This document shows positions 1-6,862 of a stretch of 11,023 bases of DNA, piece by piece; position 1 is the first letter of the stretch, and each line of letters opens with the position of its first letter. Under the pieces are notes generated by a model that searched no databases, was not told the DNA's origin, and was given only the letters and a program-made list of their open reading frames with translations. Origin of the DNA: Bremia lactucae (taxonomy: Eukaryota; Oomycota; Peronosporomycetes; Peronosporales; Peronosporaceae); NCBI RefSeq assembly GCF_004359215.1, contig NC_090617.1, positions 3,036,823-3,047,845 of the forward strand. The letters are read 5' to 3'. The position numbers were made by a program, and so were the translations under genes.

Positions 1-1
1 C

Positions 2-496
2 AACGACGCGAGTGATGTCGATGTCGAAGAAAACGACATCGAAAATGAGAGTGATCTCATGGCAGTACGCACTAAGCGTACTGAAAATGACAAAACAAAT
101 GAGTTAGCAGAAGAGTTTCTGCTAACTCGAGAATCAATTATCCGTTTCGTTCAGGATTCCATTGCTAACGCAGTGGACCGACAGAAACGGAATGCAGACA
201 AACATGGAAGAGCAAATGTTCATTCATTTAATATTAATGATCTAGTGCTACTCTCTACGGTAAACTTACCTAAGCGATTAGTCACTAATGTGGGTAACAG
301 TAAGCTACTACCCAAGTTCATTGGGCCTTTCCGTGTACTGCATCGCAGAGGCAATGCGTACACAATAGAATTGCCACGTAGGATGCGTTCGCATCCTACG
401 TTTTGCGTTGGTCGGCTCCAACCGTACCATCAGTACGCGGCTTCTTCCGAGGACGGATGTGACCACCCTTTTCAAGAATCCCTAAAAGATTCTTGA
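2..496 (+). pseudogene. Ty3/Gypsy pol, integrase C-terminal part (element 1)
   Basis: This is the C-terminal end of the integrase of a Ty3/Gypsy retrotransposon, the enzyme that inserts element cDNA into the nuclear genome. The frame is open from the window edge (codon at 2) to a TGA at 494-496, so it is 5'-partial and the ATG at 59 is internal. It holds the family's RESIIRFVQDSIANAVDRQK helix, then a GPY/F-like module (KFIGPFRVLHRRGNAYTIEL) and the HPTFCVGRLQPYH motif that normally leads into a linker and a chromodomain. The frame breaks in the linker, because the TGA at 494 interrupts the path to the chromodomain at about 800-1036. The segment is unusually rich in perfect inverted repeats (see 1-2165). 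The family assignment is secure; the exact clade is not. Confidence 0.85.
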
Positions 497-1036
497 GATC
501 GTGAACCAGATTATTTATTGAATCTGGAATTTCTCATGCCGGTTCCGAGTTTCCTATAAACTGCAATGAGCTGATGACAGCTCATCACGAAGAGCGTGAT
601 ATTTCCGTTCGTACTCCAACATGGAGTACGCACTCTTCGAACGGTCTTACAACCGCTCGATATGGTGAGCTTGCACCGTCTCCTCCAACGAGCGACGCTT
701 GCCACGCTTGTGGTCAAGTCCCTCCTCCAAATCATGGAGGAAGCGATCGATTTTTTCGATCTTCGACTCTAGATCCGACACACAGTCCAAATCTAATTTT
801 CACTCCTCCACCACAACCGTTGGTGGATTCCCACGGGGGTCAACGTTTCCCTGTAAAATCGTATCCAGAACCACCGTGATGTGAAATGGAAGCGAACGAG
901 TTATCTTGTTCGCTGGCGCGGTTATCCACCTTCACATGACAGCTGAGAGCCTCGTTCCCAGCTGGATGCTGACGTTGAGGGCCTCGTCCGTCAGTATGAC
1001 GATACCCATCCGATAGATCAGAAGGTCCATCGCTAA
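497..1036 (+). pseudogene. Ty3/Gypsy pol linker and chromodomain, broken (element 1)
   Basis: This is the 3' end of the element 1 polyprotein. After a low-complexity linker, one frame reads PPPQPLVDSHGGQRFP (about 810-855). A frameshift near 858-870 moves the reading to the frame RDVKWKRTSYLVRWRGYPPS (about 876-935), which is a chromodomain core of the kind that guides chromoviral integrases to chromatin. The expected tryptophan of the DSWEPR motif is a TGA stop, reading DS*EPR. The frame then continues SQLDADVEGLVRQYDDTHPI to a TAA at 1034-1036, the natural-looking end of pol. At least one frameshift and two stops (494-496 and the DS*EPR one) separate it from the integrase, so this copy is dead. 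Confidence 0.8.
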
Positions 1037-2105
1037 ACACGCGCCACTGGCGCATGTAAATCAATTGCAAAACGTCAATCGCATCCCGCATCTCAATAGA
1101 GATGCGAGCCCTTTCCCAGGGCGGAGAAAGGGAATAGACATCCTCTTTAACCCTCTTCAAAATGTCAACACACACGGACAGGGATCACCCCACGTGAGGC
1201 ATGGAAGCCCAGCCTCACGTGACAACCGATGCGATGTATATTTTGCACCGGTTAGAGTTCGTTTCTTAAATCTAACGCGATTCGCGTTAAGGTTTTGAAG
1301 TCAGGCTTCGCGTCCAATGTCTTTGAGATTGCGAATGAACGCACTCCAGGTATGCAGAAGCGAGACTTATCTCGCTTATTATTGCCACTAAACCATCGAT
1401 GATTAAGAAAAGCATCGAGATAGAAATCTTCCTCAGCGCGAAACTTCTTCGCACTGGGATCAAGGCCATGTAGCTTTGTCGCAATAAATAAAGGATATTT
1501 ATTGTGAGGAGTAGTTTTTCTCCAGACAAGCTATTATTAAGCCGTTCTGGCAAAAGCCACGGCTTCTTTTCAGGGGTGAGATGATACATTTTATTGTCTT
1601 CACTCCCCTTAGTGGTACCCACTGAAGCAGGGGTACCACAAGAACTTTCTTACGATGGCTTACGCCATCGTCATCACCTTGCACAGAAACACGTGCAGGT
1701 GACCGTATGGGAGATCGAACAGGCGATGAGGGATCATCCTCATCGTCGGATCCAAATAGGCTATTTTCTCGTCTATCAGAATGAGCCCTCTCATTCGAAG
1801 CTCATAGTCAGCCGCCTGGCGTCTATCACGCGACTGTTCCATTCTTCCCGAGTCGGCCATTTCGTCCGACTCGCATTCGAGTCGACCTCCAAAGAGGGGT
1901 CGTATTCACCACGTGCACCCGCAACATCTAGCGTTGCGCGAGAAGAGGGTACTACGGCAGACGGAACGTCTGCCGCAAGAGACAATAGTGCGTCACGCGC
2001 GGCTGCATGAACCGCAGCCGAAGGCTCCGCACCACAAGCACCCCGCATGGATTTATTCTTCTTGTGATGAAATTTAAAATGATGGTTCTGACCAATCAAC
2101 ATCAT
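1000..2105 (-). pseudogene. Antisense reading frame between chromodomain and 3' LTR (element 1)
   Basis: The - strand reads as one decayed protein spread over several frames, convergent with pol. In order: an Ala-rich N-terminus (about 2105-1880); SDEMADSGRMEQSRDRRQAA with DYELRMRGLILIDE (about 1870-1765); an acidic, SP-rich stretch SDDEDDPSSPVRSPIRSPAR (about 1755-1690) followed by KKVLVVPLLQ; YHLTPEKKPWLLPERLNNSL (about 1590-1535); AEEDFYLDAFLNHRWFSGNN and SRFCIPGVRSFAISKTL (about 1435-1310), then PDFKTLTRIALDLRNEL; a TAA at 1252-1254; and VDILKRVKEDVYSLSPPWER with ARISIEMRDAIDVLQLIYMR (about 1170-1050). The 3' end overlaps the chromodomain antisense. I know of no domain in it. It could be an accessory antisense ORF of the retrotransposon, as described for some plant Ty3/Gypsy elements, or a captured host gene. 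Protein-like composition is the evidence; function is unknown. Confidence 0.55.
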
Positions 2106-2168
2106 GTTTAAATTAAGCGGTCACATAGTGACCACTCCATCCAATGACAGTCAAATTGATTGTCGTTT

Positions 2169-2181
2169 AAGGGTGGGGTGG
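2169..2181 (+). other. Polypurine tract of element 1
   Basis: A purine-rich run (AAGGGTGGGGTGG, with two T interruptions) sits directly against the TGTAACGGGG start of the LTR at 2182. This is where plus-strand DNA synthesis is primed in LTR retrotransposons. Its position shows that the adjacent LTR is the 3' LTR of an element read on the + strand. Confidence 0.65.
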
Positions 2182-2624
2182 TGTAACGGGGTGTATCGTT
2201 ACATGAAATCAACACCGAAAGGTTGTTAGCTAATATATTATCTAAAAGGTAGATAATATTTGAAGAATATTACTTTATATAGTAATGTTCAGAAATACTA
2301 TCCATAAATAGGTATAGGCCATTATATCTTTTTATTTCGCAGACTAATCAGCTGTAAATGTAAACAAAAAGAGAGAGAAATAAGATTTCAATTGCATTTT
2401 AAGTATTAGTTCATAATTAAGTTAGCATTAACAGATAGAAAGAAGAGAAACTTAATTAAATATATACAGTTTTTCATTTAACCCTCTCTAAGGTAGTTGT
2501 CTTAAGGAGTAGTCTTCCTCTGCATGTACTAGTGCACGTGAAGCAACGTAAGGCATCACTCGCAACTAAAACAGTGCGAAGTGAACTCGTTCTAAAGCAG
2601 CACAAATCGTAGTGCCCCGTTACA
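2182..2624 (+). repeat. LTR family A, copy 1 (3' LTR of element 1)
   Basis: It starts TGTAACGGGG directly after the polypurine tract and most likely ends CCCCGTTACA (2615-2624), an exact inverted copy of its first ten bases, giving 443 bp with TG...CA ends. The first 209 bp or so match a second copy at 10816 to the window end with scattered substitutions. Inside are further inverted repeats, for example 2235-2243/2251-2259. The interior is AT-rich. The right boundary rests only on the inverted ends, because the second copy is cut by the window. Confidence 0.7.
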
Positions 2625-2767
2625 GCATGGAGGTCTTACTTTATGTTAAAGACATTAACATCACTTCCCATTCTTCGCTGTGCTTAAGACACTGTTATAG
2701 ACCGGAACAGTGCGTGTGGTATATACTCCTTGTTTCTTTACTCAAATATTTTGAGGAATAAAACAAT
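2625..2767. other. Spacer between LTR-A1 and LTR-B1
   Basis: No gene is visible in these 143 bp. It contains a few short inverted repeats, such as ATGTTAA/TTAACAT and ACTGTT/AACAGT. No target-site duplication could be matched to either neighbouring LTR. Confidence 0.5.
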
Positions 2768-3248
2768 TGTAACGGGCTAAAGTTGCCCTGTGTTACACAA
2801 TCCCCGTTATGTAAACTTTGTGTACTTAAGGTGATGGTTTATTACTTAAGTAAAGTAATTAGACCCACTTTTGTGGATGTGATGTCCCTGAGGGCATTCT
2901 CATTAGCGGGGGTGACGGATAGCGTCATCCGTTACGCGAAGTATCTCGAAAGATACGCTTCCAATAGAATGTATGTCTATCTAGAAAATATAATTTTAGG
3001 ATTTGGTCAAAAAAAAGTACGAACTTATATTTAATACGGTTCAATATAAATCAGTCTAAAAAAATTCCAGTTGGATTACCGCTCCCATGATGGCACTTAG
3101 TTTCGACTTAAAGAGCGTTGGGCGAGGTCGCTTAGGCGCCCACCACCTACCTCACTGCACGTGAGACAAAATGGTAAAACCGCTTCCTTGCTGTACTAGC
3201 GTGTGTGCTTAAGTAGATCGTGGCAGCATTAAGACGTGCTCGTCCACA
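2768..3248 (+). repeat. LTR family B, copy 1 (5' LTR of element 2)
   Basis: It begins TGTAACGGGCTAAAGTTGCC and is followed by gag on the same strand, so it is the 5' LTR of element 2. Similarity to a second copy (9948-10503) runs in register to the bases ACA at 3246-3248 and then stops, which sets the right end. The head folds as GGGC/GCCC inside TGTAAC/GTTACA. Other shared stems include GTATCT/AGATAC (about 2940-2960). A TGGTAGCA at 3251-3258 could be a primer binding site. Length is 481 bp against 556 bp in copy 2, which has an extra tandem stretch. Confidence 0.7.
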
Positions 3249-3250
3249 CT

Positions 3251-3264
3251 TGGTAGCACTTACA
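3251..3264 (+). promoter_or_regulatory. Possible tRNA primer binding site of element 2
   Basis: TGGTAGCA lies two bases after the proposed LTR end. It matches the start of primer binding sites complementary to the ACCA end of many initiator-Met tRNAs (TGGTAGC...). Only eight bases match clearly, so this is tentative. Confidence 0.35.
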
Positions 3265-3275
3265 CGACCCATATT

Positions 3276-4360
3276 ATGAGCGTGTACGTGATGATGAGCC
3301 TCAATATCGATTGGGCTCATTTTTCGCATCTTTCCAAACATCATGGTGGCAGAGTACTTGGCGCAGAACTAGGTAAACATGCCCTGACCAGGCTCTTGAG
3401 TAGATCTCCTGAGCAACACGTTGCTCAGTTGGAGAAGTTTGAGGTGTTCGTGTTTGGACAGCGAAAGGTCGCGTCCGAGGCACAGAGCCATGCTGCTGCG
3501 GAGTCCGTCACTCAGACTCAGGATGAGCTGAAGCGTGAGCAGGCTCGGAGCGAGGCATATAATAGGACTATTGGCATTCTCACCGCCCGGCCGCATCAGC
3601 CGAGACCCATTCGGATGGACCCGACCAAGTTGATGGAACAGCAGCGCACACGAATGTCTACTGGCTTTTAGCCGAGGGCAATGTGATGTGGTGCAGCTCA
3701 TCGAGAACGACAGCCGGATGGTGTCGTTTGCCATGTCGCATCTGCGCGGTAAGGCCTCAGAGTTAGCTTACTCGTCGCTAATGGCGGACGTTGAGGCTTT
3801 TATAACATGTGTGATTTTTAAGAAAAAGATTCGCTCCATGTATCAGCCGCCAGACTCGAGGTGTTGCTTCAAGCAAGCCTCTTTGGGGCGCGACAAGCGA
3901 AGCTATATCTGCAAGAGTATGTGCAAGAGATGCGCTCGCTGTTGGCCTCCATTACCGTAGGACTGGTTCCGGAGCACATTAAGGTGCCCACGTTTACGAC
4001 TACAGCATGGCCTACGACAGGCCCTTTTCAGAAAGGTGCCGCCGACGATGAAAGAGGCAATCCGAATTGCCTTACTTGAGGACAAACCCTACAACAGAGC
4101 CTCGGCGACAGCTTGGCATAAGCCGTCGACCGAGAGGACAGATGCCACTCCCATGGAGTTAGGCAATGCAGACATTGTCTGCTATAAAATGTGGCAAGTG
4201 CGACCATATAGTGGCTCGCTGCTATGCCAAAGTCCCTGCTGGGGCAGAAACGCCCAGCAAGAGGACTCCCTTCTCAAAGGGCGATGACAAGAACCAGCGT
4301 GCGAGACGCATGAGTTCTGCATCGAACAATGATGGGTCGGGAAATGTAGGAGCGCAGTAG
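3276..4360 (+). pseudogene. Ty3/Gypsy gag (element 2), multiply frameshifted
   Basis: This is the structural Gag polyprotein of the retrotransposon, which packages element RNA into cytoplasmic particles. Pieces in order: LLSRSPEQHVAQLEKFEVFV and a charged, probably coiled-coil stretch (about 3390-3590); MDPTK at 3615; QLIENDSRMVSFAMSHLRGK with ASELAYSSLMADVEAF (about 3690-3805); FGARQAKLYLQEYVQEMRSL (about 3880-3945); MKEAIRIALLEDKPYNRASA (about 4048-4108); then a CCHC zinc knuckle. The knuckle (C-X2-C-X4-H-X4-C) is split by a one-base gain in the A run at about 4187-4190: CYK is in one frame, CGKCDHIVARC in the next. At least five frame changes and the TAG at 3669-3671 make this gag non-functional. 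The 5' leader from 3249 holds no other gene. Confidence 0.85.
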
Positions 4361-4398
4361 GTGCGAAGTGCCCTACTGTCGCGGACTCTGAAGCTAGT

Positions 4399-4740
4399 CC
4401 AAAGTATAAAACTGTCAAACAAATGGGTAGCATAGTCCCTGAGGTACCTAAATTTCGGGCCTCAATTCTGCTGGTCTTTAGCGCTCGAGTAGGAGGTTAT
4501 GACCAGGTGATGACCTTTCTCGTGGTTTCGGGTACATCACAAAATTTTGTTAAATTCGCGGCTCTAAAAGTGAGACCGGCGATGTTTTGAGTCGCTTTGC
4601 CAGGATGGCAAGCGAGAATAGGCAACTGTTCGTTCAGCGAATGGCGCTTTCGTAAAATGTCTGAGGGAGTTTAAGTTGAATTGGCCTTCCGTTTTCACGG
4701 TGCTAGGCATGGAGAGTCCGTATGACCTCATCCTAGGCAT
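4399..4740 (+). pseudogene. Ty3/Gypsy aspartic protease, N-terminal part (element 2)
   Basis: This is a retropepsin-type protease that would cut the Gag-Pol polyprotein. One frame reads PKYKTVKQMGSIVPEVPKF, then LLVFSARVGGYDQVMTFL and VVSGTSQNFVKFAALKVRP, ending at a TGA after PAMF. The catalytic motif of the family is D-S/T-G. Here the aspartate codon position 4525-4527 is GTT (Val), so the active site is lost. After a frameshift the sequence continues to FTVLGMESPYDLILG at 4697-4740, where the mitochondrial insert interrupts it within the LILGMPWL flap-like motif. The rest resumes at 5245. Confidence 0.75.
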
Positions 4741-4812
4741 TATTTAATTAAAGAAGAGGAATTAAAACCTTAAAAACAACCCCGTAAACCGGCTTATAAC
4801 TTATATTAATAA

Positions 4813-5028
4813 AAATTAAAGGTTGAACAAGTGTTAAAAAAAATAAAAAAGATTATAATTATTTTTTTAGGGGTAAAAGGTTTTTTAGATAAAATCGCTG
4901 TAAACAAAACTTCAATAGTTGAAAATAATTGGTTAAATTTTAATAAAAATAATCATTTAAATATTTTAGAAGAAATTTTATCGAAAAAAGAAATTTCTAA
5001 AGAATTATTCCTACCATCATTATACTAA
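4813..5028 (+). pseudogene. Mitochondrial-type AT-rich open frame, unidentified, in the insert
   Basis: The frame is open from after a TAA at 4810-4812 to TAA at 5026-5028, about 71 residues including KKIKKIIIIFLGVKGFLDKI and ending KELFLPSLY. It has no ATG start; GTG at 4831 is the first alternative start. Strong Lys/Ile/Asn bias matches organelle coding and not the flanking nuclear genes. It may be the 3' end of a mitochondrial gene or a mitochondrial ORF of unknown function. I cannot name it. In the nucleus it is presumably silent. Confidence 0.45.
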
Positions 5029-5054
5029 AAAAAACTTACATTACTATTAATATT

Positions 5055-5129
5055 CGGAAGATAGCATAGTCTGGCTAATGCGTCTGTTTTGGGAACAGAA
5101 GATCAAAGGTTCAAATCCTTTTATTCCGT
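5055..5129 (+). tRNA. trnP: tRNA-Pro (UGG), mitochondrial origin
   Basis: A full cloverleaf can be drawn. The acceptor is CGGAAGA (5055-5061) with TATTCCG (5122-5128), one G-A mismatch. The D stem is GCAT/ATGC (5064-5067, 5078-5081). The anticodon stem is TCTGT/ACAGA (5083-5087, 5095-5099) around loop TTTGGGA with anticodon TGG (5090-5092). The variable loop has 5 nt. The T stem is AAAGG/CCTTT (5105-5109, 5117-5121) with loop TTCAAAT. The discriminator is T at 5129 and no CCA is encoded. It lies in the mitochondrial insert, so it is a relic here. The GGTTCAAATCC of the T arm resembles a Pol III B box, and TTTT follows at about 5149, so nuclear transcription is conceivable but unproven. Confidence 0.8.
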
Positions 5130-5145
5130 TCCAAAACAGACGCAT

Positions 5146-5240
5146 ATATTTTAAAAAGTTTATCTTATGGACTAATTTTTATATTAGTGGGTATATTATT
5201 TAGGATAGGCGCGGCTCCATTTCATTTTTGGTTACCAGAT
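5146..5240 (+). pseudogene. nad2: nad2 fragment in the mitochondrial insert
   Basis: One frame reads LKSLSYGLIFILVGILFRI followed by GAAPFHFWLPD. The GAAPFHFW-PD motif is a hallmark of NADH dehydrogenase subunit 2, a membrane subunit of respiratory complex I. Only about 31 codons from the middle of the gene are present. The left end abuts a 15-nt sequence that is an inverted copy of part of the tRNA, and the right end stops at the PDVY motif where the retrotransposon resumes. It is a dead fragment. Confidence 0.75.
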
Positions 5241-5244
5241 GCAT

Positions 5245-5650
5245 GCCATGGTTGGCAAAACACCAACCATCGTTAGACTGGCGTTGCTCTTGATCTTTCA
5301 ATCTGCCAAGGAGATAATATAACTTCCGGAGATGTCGTGGGATCTGTTCCTTACCGAATTAAGGGAAGGAAAGATCGACAAAATATTCACACCAGTTCCA
5401 GAAGAGAGTCTAGTGGACTGTTGCTCGTTGTCTACAATTGACGAGAGCGTCCTAGAAACGGACAAAAATAAACGTCTCGCTGCTCAAGGCTGGGATGCCT
5501 TGATAAACCGTCCGTTCTTTGAGGCTCTGTGGAAACATCGCGATGTGTTCCCAGAAGAAGGGCCGAGCCGCCTACCAGCAGATAGTGGCATCGGGCACGA
5601 AATTGACCTCGAACCTGGCACCACGTATTGTGTGACCAGGCAATGGCCAT
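5245..5650 (+). pseudogene. Ty3/Gypsy protease end, linker and reverse transcriptase N-terminus (element 2)
   Basis: Element 2 resumes after the mitochondrial insert with PWLAKHQPSLDWRCS and a TGA. A frame starting at 5332 carries the protease-RT linker (SWDLFLTELREGKIDKIFTP) and the start of the reverse transcriptase: WDALINRPFFEALWKHRDVF, then LPADSGIGHEIDLEPGTTY and CVTRQWPL. The family continues here with the fingers and palm, including the YxDD active site, but the sequence turns into a hairpin instead and most of the RT is missing. Reverse transcription from this copy is impossible. Confidence 0.8.
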
Positions 5651-5651
5651 T

Positions 5652-5715
5652 GCGACTTGCTCTCACGCACATGTCCCGCGAGCCAAGGCGGGACAAGTGC
5701 GTGAGAGCAAGTTGC
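5652..5715. repeat. 28-bp inverted repeat at the RT deletion site
   Basis: Left arm 5652-5679 and right arm 5688-5715 pair with 26 of 28 matches around an 8-nt loop (5680-5687). The core is CTTGCTCTCACGCAC facing GTGCGTGAGAGCAAG. It sits exactly where the RT fingers/palm coding is missing, between CVTRQWPL and the downstream HDVRAYPDKV motif. It could be a fold-back repair scar, a small inserted element, or a trace of RT template switching. Confidence 0.8.
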
Positions 5716-5717
5716 CA

Positions 5718-6762
5718 CACATGATGTACGAGCATACCCAGACAAGGTAAAATTGGTAAAGGAATGGCCAATCTCACGACATGTGAAGGATTTGCGCCAA
5801 TTCCCAGAGCGCTAATTACTTGCATAAGTATAGCAAGAATTATGCTGAGATTTCCAGTGCTCGCTAATTTCTTGCATAAGTATATCAAGAATTATGCTGA
5901 TTATCTGATCTCCTTTTAAAAAGATGCAGTATGGTATTGGTTGAAAAATCAAGAAGATTCTTTCACATCACTGTAGCAATGTCTTATGCAGGCACCGGTC
6001 TTGGAAAGCCAGACGCAGATGCGCTCTTTAGCGTCGTCTGCGATGCAAGTATTTTTGCAATTGGCAGCACGCTCATGTATAAGGATGACGACAGCGTTGT
6101 ACGTGTCATCTCGTATCAGAACCAGCTTTTGAAAGCCGCGGAACTGAATTACCTGTGCATGACAAAGAGCTACTTTCAATAAAGTATGCTCTTGTGAAAT
6201 TTCGAGTGCACCTATTGGGCACCGAACCATTTTTAGTTTATACTGATCACGCATTACTGCGGACCGCTACAAAACGCACCGCACCTCTCGCCTAGAACGG
6301 CAAGATGGGCTGCATTCTTCTCTGAATTTAATTTCAAAGTTGAATACAAGCCGGGGAAGTCAAATGTATTCGCTGACGCTATATCGCGCAGACCAGACTT
6401 CGAGGTTAGACACCAGCAAAGTGTGTCTAGTGCTAAAGCACAATTTCAGCCGTCGACGTTGGCAGCCATGAAGGCATACCACGTGACGAGCTCATTGGTC
6501 TCTGAGATAAAAGAGAGCTACAGTCAAGACGACCACTATCGCCTGCTTTTGGATCACTTCGGTGGACGAAAGGTTTCCCTTCCGTCGCACCTGAAAGCTA
6601 AGCTCAATCGTTTTAGCTACAGCGATGGCCTGTTATGGCATCAGCTGTCACCTTGTGATCCCTTGAGAATCTATGTGCCTCATGACACAGATCTCAAGCT
6701 GATGATCCTTCACGAGCACCATGATGCGCCATCTAGTGGGCATCTGGGCCGTGAAAAGACAT
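5718..6762 (+). pseudogene. Ty3/Gypsy RT tail, RNase H and integrase N-terminus (element 2)
   Basis: After the deletion: HDVRAYPDKVKLVKEWPI and VKDLRQF (RT connection), a duplicated ANYLHKYSKNYA segment, then RNase H. The RNase H shows VVCDASIFAIGSTLM and VVRVISYQNQLLKAAELNY (about 6025-6152), a one-base loss near 6152, KELLSIKYALVKFRVHLLG and VYTDHALLRTA in the next frame, a second shift near 6270-6290, then TARWAAFFSEFNFKVEYKPG and ADAISRRP. The frame stays open into the integrase zinc-binding region LKLMILHEHHDAPSSGHLG (H-H part of HHCC) and is cut by the N gap. The downstream integrase and 3' LTR are not in the assembled sequence here. Confidence 0.85.
5801..5902 (+). repeat. 52-bp tandem duplication in the RT/RNase H connection
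   Basis: 5811-5848 and 5863-5900 are 38-bp copies with two mismatches. Weaker similarity extends upstream (TTCCCAGAGC against TTTCCAGTGCTC), giving a period of 52. Both copies encode the LANYLHKYSKNYA-type motif. Since 52 is not a multiple of three, the duplication itself breaks the frame. Confidence 0.8.
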
Positions 6763-6862
6763 NNNNNNNNNNNNNNNNNNNNNNNNNNNNNNNNNNNNNN
6801 NNNNNNNNNNNNNNNNNNNNNNNNNNNNNNNNNNNNNNNNNNNNNNNNNNNNNNNNNNNNNN
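6763..6862. other. Assembly gap of 100 N
   Basis: Exactly 100 N, the usual placeholder for a gap of unknown size. The retrotransposon frame enters it on the left and the 3' flank of a host gene leaves it on the right, so the rest of element 2 may be hidden here. The true distance across it is unknown. Confidence 0.95.

Larger units (their letters stand above)
1..2165. repeat. Region tiled with short perfect inverted repeats
   Basis: Stem-loops follow one another through element 1. Perfect arms that I checked base by base (left/right): 18-26/34-42, 63-70/76-83, 101-112/117-128, 376-387/390-401, 472-480/488-496, 566-573/578-585, 611-618/622-629, 891-897/908-914, 1087-1094/1099-1106, 1191-1200/1212-1221, 1358-1365/1370-1377, 1482-1490/1496-1504, 1612-1620/1631-1639, 1652-1659/1664-1671, 1724-1731/1738-1745, 1849-1856/1866-1873, 1867-1873/1878-1884, 1955-1963/1967-1975 and 2000-2006/2014-2020. 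Weaker ones lie between. Each stem has its own sequence, so this is not a repeat family. At least 16 perfect stems of 8 bp or more with loops up to about 12 nt stand against roughly 0.4 expected at equal base frequencies. Confidence 0.8.
4741..5240 (+). other. Nuclear mitochondrial insert (NUMT), about 500 bp
   Basis: A sharply AT-rich block interrupts the retrotransposon protease between ...CTAGGCAT (ending 4740) and GCATGCCATGG (from 5241). Removing it restores the motif LGMPWL across the join. GCAT is present on both sides (4737-4740 and 5241-5244), either a 4-bp target duplication or microhomology. Contents point to mitochondrial DNA: an AT-rich open frame (4813-5028), a tRNA-Pro with UGG anticodon (5055-5129) and an in-frame piece of NADH dehydrogenase subunit 2 (about 5146-5240). 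The two gene parts are probably not neighbours in the organelle, because the nad2 piece is internal to that gene. Confidence 0.8.

Noticed and set aside
1594..2010. A 138-codon + strand open frame after the chromodomain
   Set aside because: It starts at an alternative codon, has no motif, and lies opposite the - strand reading, which is more protein-like across several frames.
3343..3355. TGGTGGCAGAGT as a tRNA-Met primer binding site
   Set aside because: It lies about 95 bp beyond the end of LTR-B similarity; the TGGTAGCA at 3251 is better placed.
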